A stretch of 64,000 nt of DNA, taken from the NCBI GenBank assembly GCA_004322535.1, contig SCUZ01000083.1, positions 58,074 to 122,073 on the forward strand, written 5' to 3'. The notes under the pieces are model-generated. The model ran no database searches. It was not told the DNA's origin and worked only from the letters and a program-made list of their open reading frames with translations. The position numbers and the translations under genes are program-made. Of the stretch, positions 52,958-63,885 are shown piece after piece; the stretch's first letter is position 1, and every line of letters starts with the position of its first letter. This DNA is from Rugosibacter sp. (GTDB lineage Bacteria; Pseudomonadota; Gammaproteobacteria; Burkholderiales; Rhodocyclaceae).

Positions 52958-54937
52958 TTACGATGCTTCTTTCAACTGCTCCAAAATCTGCGGGTTTTCC
53001 AGCGTCGACACGTCTTGCGTGATGGCCTCGCCTTTCGCCAGGCTACGCAGCAGGCGCCGCATGATTTTTCCGGATCGTGTTTTAGGCAGGTTGTCGCCAA
53101 AGCGAATTTCTTTCGGCTTGGCAATCGGGCCAATTTCCTTAGCCACCCAATTGCGCAGATCATTGGCGATTTTTTTCGTATCTTCTGCGCTGGGTCGCGC
53201 TTGCTTGAGCACGACAAAAGCGCAAATCGTTTCGCCCGTCACATCGTCGGGACGACCGACCACCGCAGCCTCAGCTACTAATGGATTGGATACCAGCGCT
53301 GACTCGATTTCCATCGTGCCCATGCGATGTCCGGAGACATTAAGCACATCGTCAATGCGTCCCGTGATCGTGAAATAGCCGGTTTCCGCGTCCCGCATCG
53401 CACCGTCGCCTGCAAGATACAGCTTGCCTTGAAAATCCTGCGGGAAATAGGATTTCTTGAACCGCTCCGGATCGCCCCAGATCGTGCGGATCATCGAAGG
53501 CCAAGGCTTGGTCACCACCAGAATACCGCCCTTGCCCCACTCCAGTTCGTGGCCAGCCTCATCCACAATCGCCACCTGGATGCCGGGGAAAGGCAAGGTG
53601 CAAGAGCCGGGTACCAAGGGCGTTGCGCCTGGCAAGGGGGTAATCATGTGGCCACCGGTTTCGGTTTGCCAGAAGGTGTCCACAATCGGGCAGCGGCTAC
53701 CGCCAATATTCTGGTAATACCATTCCCACGCCGCCGGATTGATCGGCTCGCCAACCGAACCCAACAGACGCAGTGACGATAAATCATACTTTGAGGGATG
53801 CACGGCGGGGGTGGTTTCAGCGGCCTTGATCAGCGAACGAATCGCCGTCGGTGCAGTGTAAAAAACGCTTACCTTGTGATCCTGAATCATCCGCCAGAAG
53901 CGCCCCGCATCCGGGTACACGGGCACGCCTTCAAAAACGATTTGCGTACCGCCACACGCCAATGGACCATAGGCAATATAGGTATGGCCAGTGACCCAGC
54001 CGATGTCGGCAGTACACCAGAACACATCGTCGGGCTTCAAGTCAAAAGTCCACTTCGTGGTCACAATGGCGTGCAGCAAATAGCCGCCAGAACTATGTTG
54101 GACACCTTTTGGCTGGCCGGTGGAACCCGAGGTATATAACAGGAACAGCGGGTGCTCGGCTTCAACCCACTCCGGCTCGCAGATGTCTGGTTGGCCGGCG
54201 ATGGCGTCATCCCACAGCACGTCGCGTCCGGCGGTCATGGCGCATGCCCCGCCGGTGCGGCGATACACAATGACAGAACGAATGGATTCACAGCCACCTA
54301 AAGCGAGGGCTTCATCCACTGCAGGTTTTAACGGAATTGTTTTGCCTCCGCGGTACTGCTCATCGGCCGTGATCACCGCCACGGCGCCGGCATCCACGAT
54401 CCGCTCCTGCACACTCTTGGCCGAAAAACCGCCAAACACCACCGAGTGAATTGCCCCGATGCGTGCACAGGCTTGCATGGCGACAATCCCTTCGACTGAC
54501 ATCGGCATGTAGATCAGCACGCGGTCGCCTTTTTTGATGCCGCGCGCTTTTAACCCATTGGCGAATTGCGCCACACCACGCAACAACTCCTGATAAGTCA
54601 CCCGTGTAACCCGGCCATCATCCGCTTCAAAAATCAGCGCCACTTTGTCGCCCAGGCCAGCGGCCACATGACGATCCAGACAGTTGTAGGAAACATTCAA
54701 CTTGCCATCAGCAAACCATTGGTAAAACGGCGCATTGGATTCATCCAGCACCTGCGTGAATGGCTTTTGCCAACTCACATGATCGACAGCCAGGCGCGCC
54801 CAATAGCCGGCGTAATCCTGTTCGGCCTCGCGGCACAAAGCCTGATAAGCCGCCATGCCGGAAATGGTGGCTTGGCTCACCACGTCGGGTGACGGTGGAT
54901 AAATGTGCGCGCTATGGCTTGTTACGTCTGCGGACAT
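52958..54937 (-). CDS. acs: Acetyl-CoA synthetase
   Basis: [49 protein letters not shown]. Confidence 0.96.
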   Translation of the reverse strand: MSADVTSHSAHIYPPSPDVVSQATISGMAAYQALCREAEQDYAGYWARLAVDHVSWQKPFTQVLDESNAPFYQWFADGKLNVSYNCLDRHVAAGLGDKVALIFEADDGRVTRVTYQELLRGVAQFANGLKARGIKKGDRVLIYMPMSVEGIVAMQACARIGAIHSVVFGGFSAKSVQERIVDAGAVAVITADEQYRGGKTIPLKPAVDEALALGGCESIRSVIVYRRTGGACAMTAGRDVLWDDAIAGQPDICEPEWVEAEHPLFLLYTSGSTGQPKGVQHSSGGYLLHAIVTTKWTFDLKPDDVFWCTADIGWVTGHTYIAYGPLACGGTQIVFEGVPVYPDAGRFWRMIQDHKVSVFYTAPTAIRSLIKAAETTPAVHPSKYDLSSLRLLGSVGEPINPAAWEWYYQNIGGSRCPIVDTFWQTETGGHMITPLPGATPLVPGSCTLPFPGIQVAIVDEAGHELEWGKGGILVVTKPWPSMIRTIWGDPERFKKSYFPQDFQGKLYLAGDGAMRDAETGYFTITGRIDDVLNVSGHRMGTMEIESALVSNPLVAEAAVVGRPDDVTGETICAFVVLKQARPSAEDTKKIANDLRNWVAKEIGPIAKPKEIRFGDNLPKTRSGKIMRRLLRSLAKGEAITQDVSTLENPQILEQLKEAS

Positions 54938-55131
54938 GTGCTGCTCCTCTTGGTCATTGGTTAATGATGATGCATCGCTGATGCGCTATTCTAGCGTCAC
55001 CCACCCGGAGATGCAGCATGGTGCGGGATGCGCTGCAATCAGAAATGTACGCAGCTTTATCACCTGATTCTGAAGAACAGTAATCCTCTGCGATAATATC
55101 GCCTCCCCTGGACAACACACCTGCCAAACCC

Positions 55132-55656
55132 ATGAACCGCATCATCAATCCCCTGGAAAAACTCATCTTTGCAAGCCGTTGGCTGCAAGCCCCCCTCTAC
55201 CTTGGTTTAATTGTGGCGCAAGGCGTGTATGTGTATCAGTTCATGCATGAGCTGGCGCTTTTGATCTCCCAGGTCGGTAACCTCACCGAAGCACAAGTCA
55301 TGCTCATTGTTCTGGGGCTCATTGACGTGGTGATGATCGCCAACCTGCTGATCATGGTCATCATCGGCGGTTATGAAACCTTTGTCTCCCGGCTTGATCT
55401 CGAAGACAATCCCGACCAGCCGGAATGGCTCTCGCACGTCAATGCCGGTGTACTCAAGGTCAAACTGGCTACTGCGCTGATCGGCATTTCATCCATTCAC
55501 CTGCTGAAAACCTTCATCAATGCAGAACATCTGGCTGACCGGGTCATCCTCTGGCAGGTGGCGATTCATTTGTCGTTCCTGATCTCGGCCCTGGCCATTG
55601 CCTGGACTGACCGCATCATGACGACGACTTTGCAGACGAGCAAAAGCCCACATTAA
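55132..55656 (+). CDS. YqhA/UPF0114 family membrane protein
   Basis: FASRWLQAPLYLGLIVAQGVYVYQF, LIDVVMIANLLIMVIIGGYETFVS. Confidence 0.9.
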   Translation: MNRIINPLEKLIFASRWLQAPLYLGLIVAQGVYVYQFMHELALLISQVGNLTEAQVMLIVLGLIDVVMIANLLIMVIIGGYETFVSRLDLEDNPDQPEWLSHVNAGVLKVKLATALIGISSIHLLKTFINAEHLADRVILWQVAIHLSFLISALAIAWTDRIMTTTLQTSKSPH

Positions 55657-55678
55657 TTTATTAATCTTCGAGATATCC

Positions 55679-57211
55679 ATGAATCCCATTCGCCAGGACG
55701 ACTTTATCCAGTCCATCGCCGACGCTTTTCAGTTCATCAGCTATTACCACCCGCTCGATTTTATCCAGGCGCTGGGCGAAGCTTATGAGCGCGAAGAATC
55801 GCCCGCCGCGAAAGACGCCATTGCACAGATTCTGACCAACAGTCGCATGGCCGCTGAAGGCCACCGCCCGATCTGCCAGGACACCGGCATTGCGGTGGTG
55901 TTTCTTAAAGTCGGCATGAATGTGCGCTGGGATGCCACGCTTTCGCTGCAAGAGATGGTCGATGAAGGCGTGCGCCGCGCTTATCTGGACGTCAATAATC
56001 CGTTGCGCGCCTCGGTGCTCGCCGACCCGGCTGGCGCACGTAAGAGCACCAAGGACAACACGCCTGCCGTGGTGCATTGTGAAATCGTGCCGGGCGACCA
56101 TGTGGAATTGATTTGTGCGGCCAAAGGCGGTGGTTCCGAAGCGAAAACCAAATTTGCAATGTTGAACCCGTCAGATGATCTGGTCGAGTGGATACTCAAA
56201 ACCGTGCCCACCATGGGCGCCGGCTGGTGTCCGCCAGGAATCCTGGGCATCGGCATTGGCGGCACGCCAGAAAAAGCCATGCTGCTGGCTAAAGAATCCA
56301 TCATGGCACCGTGCAATATCCACGAGCTTAAAAACCGCGCCGCCAGTGGCGAAAAATTGCTGCGCACCGAAGAACTGCGTTTGGAAATTTATGCAAAAGT
56401 GAATGCGCTGGGCATTGGCGCACAAGGCTTGGGCGGGCTCACCACGGTGCTCGATGTGAAAATTCTGGATTACCCAACGCATGCTGCCAACCTGCCAGTA
56501 GCGCTGATTCCCAACTGTGCCGCGACGCGCCACATTCACTTTCATCTGGATGGCTCCGGCCCCGCCAAATTAGAACCTCCCGAACTAGCCGATTGGCCCG
56601 CAGTGACCTGGACGCCGGATACGAAATCGGCTACCAGCGTGAATCTGGATACGCTCACGCGCGAACAAGTTGCCGCCTGGAAACCGGGGCAAAAACTGCT
56701 CCTCAACGGCAAGATACTCACCGGGCGGGATGCCGCGCACAAGCGCATCGCAGATATGCTGGCCAAAGGCGAAAAGCTCCCCGTTGACTTCACCAACCGC
56801 GTCATCTACTACGTCGGCCCGGTGGATCCCGTGCGCGATGAAGTCGTCGGTCCGGCAGGCCCAACCACGGCGACACGCATGGATAAATTCACGCGCATGA
56901 TGCTGGAACAAACCGGCCTCATTTCCATGATCGGCAAATCCGAGCGCGGCCCGGTGGCGATTGAAGCCATCAAGGACAACAAATCCGCTTACCTGATGGC
57001 CGTGGGCGGCGCAGCTTATTTAGTAGCCAAAGCAATCAAATCGGCCAAGGTTGTGGGATTTGCCGATCTGGGCATGGAAGCGATTTACGAATTCGATGTG
57101 AAAGACATGCCGGTAACTGTCGCCGTTGATTCCGCTGGCATTTCGGTACACACCACCGGCCCGCGCGAATGGCAAGCGAAGATCGGCAAGATTCCTGTCA
57201 CTGTCGTTTAG
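55679..57211 (+). CDS. Class I fumarate hydratase
   Basis: GHRPICQDTGIAVVFLKVG, CPPGILGIGIGGTPEKA, GPTTATRMDKFT. Confidence 0.94.
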   Translation: MNPIRQDDFIQSIADAFQFISYYHPLDFIQALGEAYEREESPAAKDAIAQILTNSRMAAEGHRPICQDTGIAVVFLKVGMNVRWDATLSLQEMVDEGVRRAYLDVNNPLRASVLADPAGARKSTKDNTPAVVHCEIVPGDHVELICAAKGGGSEAKTKFAMLNPSDDLVEWILKTVPTMGAGWCPPGILGIGIGGTPEKAMLLAKESIMAPCNIHELKNRAASGEKLLRTEELRLEIYAKVNALGIGAQGLGGLTTVLDVKILDYPTHAANLPVALIPNCAATRHIHFHLDGSGPAKLEPPELADWPAVTWTPDTKSATSVNLDTLTREQVAAWKPGQKLLLNGKILTGRDAAHKRIADMLAKGEKLPVDFTNRVIYYVGPVDPVRDEVVGPAGPTTATRMDKFTRMMLEQTGLISMIGKSERGPVAIEAIKDNKSAYLMAVGGAAYLVAKAIKSAKVVGFADLGMEAIYEFDVKDMPVTVAVDSAGISVHTTGPREWQAKIGKIPVTVV

Positions 57212-57224
57212 CAATGATGATGCT

Positions 57225-57250
57225 CGCCGTACCGCCAGCGCCGACTTTTA
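57225..57250 (-). repeat. 26-bp interspersed element, fumarase/murI intergenic
   Basis: taaaagtcggcgctggcggtacggcg. Confidence 0.88.
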
Positions 57251-57266
57251 AACCACCGTTTAAATA

Positions 57267-58028
57267 ATGATAGGTGTCTTCGATTCCGGCCTCGGCGGCC
57301 TTTCAGTTCTGGCCGCATTGGTCGACGCTCTGCCGCACGCTGACTTTATTTACTTTGCCGACACGGCTCATGTGCCCTATGGCAACAAAAACGATGCGCA
57401 GATCCAGACACGCGTGCTGACCATCGGCAGCCATCTGGTAGAAGTCGGTTGCAAGCTGCTTGTTGTGGCCTGTAACACGGCCACGGCCACAGCAGTTGAA
57501 GCGCTACGCCAAGCACATCCGGGTATTCCGGTGGTAGGTGTCGAGCCCGGGATCAAACCTGCTGCGCAAACTTCCGTCAGCCGCCGCATTGCCGTGTTGA
57601 CGACCGAAGCCACCGCAAAAAGCGCGCGACTGGCACACCTGATTCGCATACACGCAGCGGATGTTGAAGTCTTTATCGAGCCCTGCCCAGGATGGGCCAC
57701 GAAGGTTGAACAACTTAATCTGGACGACCCAACACTGATCAACGATGTGCGCCAACGCGTACAGCCGCTGCTGGATCAAGGCGTTGATCGCCTGGTGCTC
57801 GGCTGCACGCATTACAGCTTTCTTGCACCCCATCTGCGCGCTCTGGCGGGTACGCACGCCACGCTGGTTGACGTAGCCGAAGCGGTTGCCCGCCAGACTC
57901 GACGCCTTGCCGGATCACTCGCCCAAGGGCACGGAAAACTTCTACTGGAGGCTTCAGCTCACCCGGAAAAACTGCATGCTGCGCTGGATCGACTGCATCT
58001 TTCCCGCCTTGCTACGCGTGCAGTCTAA
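57267..58028 (+). CDS. murI: Glutamate racemase
   Basis: IGVFDSGLGGLSVL, VACNTATATAVEALR, VLGCTHYSFL. Confidence 0.95.
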   Translation: MIGVFDSGLGGLSVLAALVDALPHADFIYFADTAHVPYGNKNDAQIQTRVLTIGSHLVEVGCKLLVVACNTATATAVEALRQAHPGIPVVGVEPGIKPAAQTSVSRRIAVLTTEATAKSARLAHLIRIHAADVEVFIEPCPGWATKVEQLNLDDPTLINDVRQRVQPLLDQGVDRLVLGCTHYSFLAPHLRALAGTHATLVDVAEAVARQTRRLAGSLAQGHGKLLLEASAHPEKLHAALDRLHLSRLATRAV

Positions 58029-60247
58029 GCGCGCTGCACGTGGATCACACCAGGTACATCGCGCAGCACAAGCATCACTTTCTGTAAATGCTCAGCACTG
58101 TCCAACTCGAGTGTAAAGCGCATACGCGCCACGTTGTTTTTGCTGTGAGTTTTAGCGGCAGTGACATTGATTTTCTGCCGCATGAGCGAATCCGAAATAT
58201 CGCGCAGCAAGCCTTGTCGATCAGTCGCTTCCACTTGTACATCAACAGAATAAACTACTGCGTCTGTAGCACCTTGCGCGCCTTCTTCTCTGGCGCTCCA
58301 CGCCGCTTCAATTGCTCGCTCGGGCGCGCGTGCAACCATCCGAAGAAAGTTCTCACATGCCACACGGTGAATGGAAACCCCTTTTCCGCGCGTCACAAAC
58401 CCGACAACTGCATCCGGCGGAATGGGTTTACAGCAGCGCCCAATCTGAGTCAATAGCTTATCCACGCCCACAATCAATACGCTGCGCTGACTAGCATCCG
58501 CACGACTCTTGTGCGTGAGCATTTCTGGCGCGGGAGTCGGCGACTTTATCTCGCCACGCAGCGCAGTTTCTATTGTGCGCTGGCCAATGCTGCCACGTGC
58601 AGCGGCTAAAAACATTGCCTCGGGGCTGTTGAGCCCAAGGCGTTCTGCGAGCTTTTCGAGATTAGCCTGCGCGCCTTGCAGCGCGCCTGCGCGTTGCAGC
58701 TCGCGCATGACAACCGTCCGCCCGTGAGCTAACAGATCCGCTTCGTCTTGCTCGGCAAACCACTGCCGCACCTTGCGCCGCGCTTGCGATGTAACGAGAT
58801 AACCCTGCGTCACACTCAGCCAGTCACGCGATGGACCACCTGATTTAATTGCGATAATGTCCACTCGCTGGCCGTTTTGCAGTGGCGTATTGAGTGGCAC
58901 CATGTGACCGTCGACCTTAGCGCCCCTGCAACGGTGCCCCAGTTCGGTATGCAGCCGATAGGCGAAATCCAGCGGTGTCGCGCCACGCGGCAAATCGATC
59001 ACCTTGTCTTGCGGCGTTAACACATAAATCGTGTCGTCCAGCGCTGCCCGCTTGAACTGCGCGACCCATTCGGCCGAATCGGCAATTTCATCGCGCCACG
59101 ACAATAGCTGTCGTAGCCAGGCAATTTTGTCCTCATAGACGCCAACGGCATGATCTGATTTGCCCGCTTCCTTATAGCGCCAGTGGGCAGCAACGCCCAG
59201 CTCGGCGTGGTCATGCATCTCCTTTGTGCGAATTTGCACTTCAAGTGCACCGCCATCTTCCACGACCACCGCCGTATGTAACGAACGATAAAAATTGCCT
59301 TTGGGCTGTGCGATATAGTCGTCAAATTCACCACGAATCGGCTGCCAGAAATTGTGCACCAGACTCAATGCGGTGTAGCAATCTCTCTCCTCGCTCACAA
59401 TGATGCGCACCGCACGCACGTCGTACACTTCAGAAAAATCAAGCCGCTTGCTGCGCATTTTTTGCCAGATGCTGTAAATATGTTTTGGTCGCCCATACAC
59501 TTCCGCTGCTATACCTGCGGCAAGCAAGGCTTGATGCAGGCGCTGAACCACCTCGGCAATAAAGCTTTCACGAGTCAGCCGCCTTTCATCGAGCATGCGG
59601 GCGATATGTTTGTAGGTATCTGGCTCAAGATAACGAAATGCGCGATCTTCAAGCTCCCACTTGAGTTGCCAAATGCCCAGTCGGTTGGCCAGCGGTGCAT
59701 AGATCAACAGGCTTTCACGAGCCATCTCTTGCTGCAAAGGGCTTGGTTGATCGGCGAGAAACCGCAAGGTTTGCACGCGACTGGCAAGGCGCAGTAAAAC
59801 AACGCGAATATCATCCACCATTGCCAGCAGCATTTTGCGCAAAATCTCTGTCTGCGCCTGCATCATGCGGCCATCAGTCGCAGCCCGGGTGAGCGGTCGC
59901 AACACACCCAGCCGATGCAGGCTCTGCACCAGTTTGGCCGCCGTCTCGCCAAAGCCGACTTTTAAAAGCTCAGGGGCATCTTGCCGATAATCCATCGCTG
60001 CGAAAAGCATCGCCGCCACACGCACGTCAGCATCTAGCCCCAGTGATGCAACAACAAGCGCTGTACCCAGCGCATGCTGAAACGTGAGTTCGCCACTGGA
60101 GAGTTTCGTCTCGCCATACCACTCAGCAGCGAGCGCGATCGCATCCGTCAAGCGAGCGCAACCCGCCTCATCCAAGCCTTCGATCAGGCGAGCTTTGATG
60201 TCGCCAGCGTCAGGCAACCGCTCCAGAGCATGCACAAGAGAAACCAT
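58025..60247 (-). CDS. relA: GTP pyrophosphokinase (RelA-type)
   Basis: YGRPKHIYSIWQKMRSK synthetase, TGS PRGATPLDFAYRLHTELG, C-terminal ACT; expected HD residues look degenerate (AAMLFAAMD). Confidence 0.92.
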   Translation of the reverse strand: MVSLVHALERLPDAGDIKARLIEGLDEAGCARLTDAIALAAEWYGETKLSSGELTFQHALGTALVVASLGLDADVRVAAMLFAAMDYRQDAPELLKVGFGETAAKLVQSLHRLGVLRPLTRAATDGRMMQAQTEILRKMLLAMVDDIRVVLLRLASRVQTLRFLADQPSPLQQEMARESLLIYAPLANRLGIWQLKWELEDRAFRYLEPDTYKHIARMLDERRLTRESFIAEVVQRLHQALLAAGIAAEVYGRPKHIYSIWQKMRSKRLDFSEVYDVRAVRIIVSEERDCYTALSLVHNFWQPIRGEFDDYIAQPKGNFYRSLHTAVVVEDGGALEVQIRTKEMHDHAELGVAAHWRYKEAGKSDHAVGVYEDKIAWLRQLLSWRDEIADSAEWVAQFKRAALDDTIYVLTPQDKVIDLPRGATPLDFAYRLHTELGHRCRGAKVDGHMVPLNTPLQNGQRVDIIAIKSGGPSRDWLSVTQGYLVTSQARRKVRQWFAEQDEADLLAHGRTVVMRELQRAGALQGAQANLEKLAERLGLNSPEAMFLAAARGSIGQRTIETALRGEIKSPTPAPEMLTHKSRADASQRSVLIVGVDKLLTQIGRCCKPIPPDAVVGFVTRGKGVSIHRVACENFLRMVARAPERAIEAAWSAREEGAQGATDAVVYSVDVQVEATDRQGLLRDISDSLMRQKINVTAAKTHSKNNVARMRFTLELDSAEHLQKVMLVLRDVPGVIHVQRA

Positions 60248-60414
60248 GGATGAATTATCCCATGCAGGACCAAAGCCAGACTATAAAACGGCAAGCGGAA
60301 GAGAGTAATATTCACGTCATGTTTCGCTGGGCAGCGAAGCACGCCTAGAAACGCATTTAAAAAAACTGAATTGCCCAACACCCTTTACGCTATCGTTAAA
60401 AACAGGAGATCAAG

Positions 60415-60621
60415 ATGTCACCAAACGTAGGCAGTATTGACCGTGTCATTCGTATCGTTGCAGGAGTTTCTCTCGTCGCACTTGCTGCTACCGGAACTAT
60501 TGGAGCGTGGGGCTATTTAGGCATTTTGCCCATCCTGACCGGCACTTTTCGCTATTGTCCGGCTTATTCGCCCTTTGGCATGAGCACCTGCAAAACCAAC
60601 TCACCCCCTCCGTCAGCCTGA
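60415..60621 (+). CDS. DUF2892 (YgaP-like TM) small membrane protein
   Basis: NVGSIDRVIRIVAGVSLVALAATGTIGAWGYLGILPILTGTFRYCPAYSPFGMSTC. Confidence 0.88.
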   Translation: MSPNVGSIDRVIRIVAGVSLVALAATGTIGAWGYLGILPILTGTFRYCPAYSPFGMSTCKTNSPPPSA

Positions 60622-60701
60622 GCGGCATATTTGCAAAAATGCGCGGCGAGCTATCTGCATCGTCGCCGCGCACAAGTCTGAGCCCGACGGCACCAAACCA
60701 C

Positions 60702-61226
60702 TTACATCGGGAAGTTGTGGTTTTTTCCACTCACAAAACGTTCGTCGACATCAACATCACGACGGGCGAGCCGCAACTTGCCGTCAGCCCCACGCCGCCA
60801 AATGTCGTTACGGCCATAGCAGTAGGTCATTTCTTCATAGACCCGCCGATTGCGCACTGTCTGGCAGTTTGAATAGATGACATACTCATTCGGGTTTTTA
60901 CCCTCGAATACTTCCAGGTTGGTAATGAAATGACGGATACGCTCTGCAGGATCAGTCGTCCATTGCATGCCAGACTCCATTTGCGCAACACGCCGATCAA
61001 GCCCTGCCCAGTTTTCATCGAGGCTAGGCACGTCTTTATCACCGGTGTAGCGATTGTCCTTGCGAAAGCGTAACTGGCTGACGATGGCACGATAGACAAT
61101 GTCTTTTTCCACCATGGTTTCCAGCCATTCACGCCAGCGCTCTTCACGCAGCATGCGGGTTTCCTTGAACAAAGCCTGTTGCACCTCGATATAAATTTCA
61201 TGTGCTACCGGGTTTAATTCTTCCAT
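60702..61226 (-). CDS. Aromatic-ring-hydroxylating dioxygenase beta subunit
   Basis: EARRLREERWREW-like N-terminus (KETRMLREERWREWLETMVEKDIVY), CYGRNDIWRRGADGKLRLARRDVDVDERFV. Confidence 0.9.
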   Translation of the reverse strand: MEELNPVAHEIYIEVQQALFKETRMLREERWREWLETMVEKDIVYRAIVSQLRFRKDNRYTGDKDVPSLDENWAGLDRRVAQMESGMQWTTDPAERIRHFITNLEVFEGKNPNEYVIYSNCQTVRNRRVYEEMTYCYGRNDIWRRGADGKLRLARRDVDVDERFVSGKNHNFPM

Positions 61227-61259
61227 CTGAATTCTCCTTGACGATGATCAATGACACAT

Positions 61260-62591
61260 TTAGCGATTCAATAGCTCATCTTTCCATTTGCCATTATTGG
61301 CGCGAATTTCGTCCCAATCCTTGGCTTTAAGATATTCACGATAAGCCCGGTAAAAACCTCGATAAGAAGTTTCGCCAATCGCTGAAGGTCCGATCACATT
61401 GCCACTGAGCTCATCTTCATGATCATTCTCCATGCCCATCTGCGAATTGAGCATCCCTGTCACGATATGCGGCCCACGATTGAGGTTGGTCATTGATTCC
61501 ATGTTGTCGCTATCATCGGACTCCAGCATTCCACCCGTGCCAAATGTGCGCAACATCGACCGGCGCACTGCCTCCTTGAGTTCCTGGGGCATGCTCTTTT
61601 CGACAATGGTCCAGGTAAATACCTCAATTTGATGCGGCCCACGCGGATGCCAAACCTTGAATGTATTGGTACCCCACAGATAGGAGTTATTCGGGAAAAT
61701 CGATGCATTGAAATGCGAGCCATAATATTTGGCTTGCGCCTCGCTCAACCGCCGGGCCACCTTGGGCTGGTTTTCCGCATACCACTTGGCCGCCATGGCA
61801 CCTTCTTCCCCACCCATGAGTGCTGGCCCGGCGTTGAATAAAATCCCCACGCCATGCCCATGCCGACTAGTGATTTGAACACCAGCACCTTCTGGTGGCA
61901 GATGTTTATTACCCGCAAGAACGCTGAGCGGCCCGCCCAATGCTTTTAGCGAAGCGGCATGCGTCCAACCCACATGGTAAGCATCACCGATGAAATTTTC
62001 TGTGGGTGTTTTCCAGTTGCATTTCAGAATGCTGCGTGCAGGCGGCCCAATCAGTTCTGCACCACCCGTACCATCCATCCAGATATCGAGAAACCAGCGA
62101 TAATCGCCAAGATAATCGGCAAGATTGGGTGCGCTGTGATCAAAGTTGCCATACCAAAACCCCTTGTAGCTTTCGACCCGTACTTCCTTCATGCCCAGTG
62201 TGTCTTTCTTCAGCACATTGCCATACACCTCTTTTTCAAAGGGAACAGACTCCAATGCACCATCCAGCCCATAGGCCCAACCGTGATAAGTACAGGTAAA
62301 GCCACGCGCATTACCGGCTTCTGCATTCACGACACGAGCACCACGGTGCGTGCAGTAGTTGAGAAAGGCCTTGACGCTGCCATCTCGTTGCCGTACCACC
62401 AGCACTTCGTCCTCGCCCATGAAGGTCACGGTATAGTCACCCACATTCGGAATGATGCTGTCGTGCGTCAAAAACAGCCAGCAACGGCCAAAAATCCGCT
62501 CTAGTTCCAATTTATAGATATCGGCGTCCCAGAAAATACGCTTGGCCTGAGTGCCATTTTTCACATCGACCAGACTATTTACATCGACCAT
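61260..62591 (-). CDS. Aromatic-ring-hydroxylating dioxygenase alpha subunit (Rieske)
   Basis: Rieske CTHRGARVVNAEAGNARGFTCTYHGWAYG; NFIGDAYHVGWTH. Confidence 0.94.
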   Translation of the reverse strand: MVDVNSLVDVKNGTQAKRIFWDADIYKLELERIFGRCWLFLTHDSIIPNVGDYTVTFMGEDEVLVVRQRDGSVKAFLNYCTHRGARVVNAEAGNARGFTCTYHGWAYGLDGALESVPFEKEVYGNVLKKDTLGMKEVRVESYKGFWYGNFDHSAPNLADYLGDYRWFLDIWMDGTGGAELIGPPARSILKCNWKTPTENFIGDAYHVGWTHAASLKALGGPLSVLAGNKHLPPEGAGVQITSRHGHGVGILFNAGPALMGGEEGAMAAKWYAENQPKVARRLSEAQAKYYGSHFNASIFPNNSYLWGTNTFKVWHPRGPHQIEVFTWTIVEKSMPQELKEAVRRSMLRTFGTGGMLESDDSDNMESMTNLNRGPHIVTGMLNSQMGMENDHEDELSGNVIGPSAIGETSYRGFYRAYREYLKAKDWDEIRANNGKWKDELLNR

Positions 62592-62693
62592 TTCACGCTC
62601 CTTGATTAAAAAACGTCAGTGACCTGACAACAAAAGCAGGACTCCTGGAACCCAACACCATGTTCTGAAATCTCTATCAAGCGCCTGCATCCT

Positions 62694-63521
62694 TCAAGCG
62701 GCTTTGAGTTCCGCAAAACCACACCCGCAAATCCACTCGGGCACCGCCTCATAACCGATGGTTTCGGCTTTCAGTTTGCCCATGACACCCATGGCGCAAA
62801 TCCAGTTCTTGAGCTCAAATGCACCGTTACCCCCCTGTTCGAGAATCTCGGCATCCGTCAGGGCCAGAAGTGAATCGATGTCACCCTGCTCGACCATGTG
62901 CAAGATGCGCCGATCAAACACCTCATTGACACGCCCCATTTCTGCAGTGCCCACCCAATGGCTGATGCCACCCGTGCCAAATACCACGACCCGCTCATCG
63001 CCAGGCCAGGCATCAATCGCGCAGCGGATGCTCTGCCCGATCGCATAGGCACGCGGGCTACGGATCACCGGTGCGACAGCCGCATTGAGATAAATCGGAA
63101 TCGTGCGCAATTTCGGGTTCGAGCGAACAGCCAGGTGATGCGGAACAGCAATCGCATGATCGACACTGATGGCGTTGGCAAACGCCCAATCAATCCCTTC
63201 GTCATAGCCCCGTTCCAGGATATGGCGTGCAAGTTCGGGATGATTGGCAATTGGCCCGCGCGGAATGTTCAGCCAGTCTTCAACCGGGCCTTCCACATCA
63301 CCAATCGCGATCAGGCAGCGTGGAATGCAATGCGGGCCGAAAATGCAGTAATGATCGTCGCCAATGATGACGACCGTATCCGCCGCTAGCTCACGAATTC
63401 GTTCTTCTATCTGGCGAAAAGAGGCCATGGTGTTATCGACCTTTTCCTTGGGTGCAGCATGGGGCGCGGCCGACATGAAAGGATCATGCGGCATTAAAAA
63501 TCCACCGACAAGTGCTGCCAT
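62694..63521 (-). CDS. Class III extradiol dioxygenase catalytic subunit (LigB-like)
   Basis: VVIIGDDHYCIFGPHCIPRCLI, VPHHLAVR, FGTGGISHWVG. Confidence 0.9.
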   Translation of the reverse strand: MAALVGGFLMPHDPFMSAAPHAAPKEKVDNTMASFRQIEERIRELAADTVVIIGDDHYCIFGPHCIPRCLIAIGDVEGPVEDWLNIPRGPIANHPELARHILERGYDEGIDWAFANAISVDHAIAVPHHLAVRSNPKLRTIPIYLNAAVAPVIRSPRAYAIGQSIRCAIDAWPGDERVVVFGTGGISHWVGTAEMGRVNEVFDRRILHMVEQGDIDSLLALTDAEILEQGGNGAFELKNWICAMGVMGKLKAETIGYEAVPEWICGCGFAELKAA

Positions 63522-63570
63522 GATGTGCTCTCCTGTATTTTTATAGATTTAAGAATTCACTCCAGCGTCA

Positions 63571-63828
63571 TTATTTCTTGTTCATCCGCTGCAGGTACTC
63601 ACCCATCCCACCGGGTCCATGGACTGCCATGAAACCCATCAACAGCAATAACGTGCTGGCACCGCGTCGCGCCATGTCGCCGACAGCAAGCGTGGCGAGA
63701 CTGACTTTTTCATCGGCATCGAGATTGAACTGTTCTGCATACGTGACCGGAGATTGACGAAACTTTTGAGCCTCTTCAGGACTGGTGCCTACAGTCCACA
63801 TCGCTTTTTCAAGTGCGTAACTGCTCAT
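63571..63828 (-). CDS. Extradiol dioxygenase small subunit (LigA-like)
   Basis: LEKAMWTVGTSPEEAQKFRQSPVTYAEQFNLDADEKVSL; directly upstream of ligB-like gene. Confidence 0.88.
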   Translation of the reverse strand: MSSYALEKAMWTVGTSPEEAQKFRQSPVTYAEQFNLDADEKVSLATLAVGDMARRGASTLLLLMGFMAVHGPGGMGEYLQRMNKK

Positions 63829-63885
63829 TGGCGTATGTCCTTTATCGTCCGGCAGATTCGAGCCGTTTACAGGCTCAAGGGTTTG

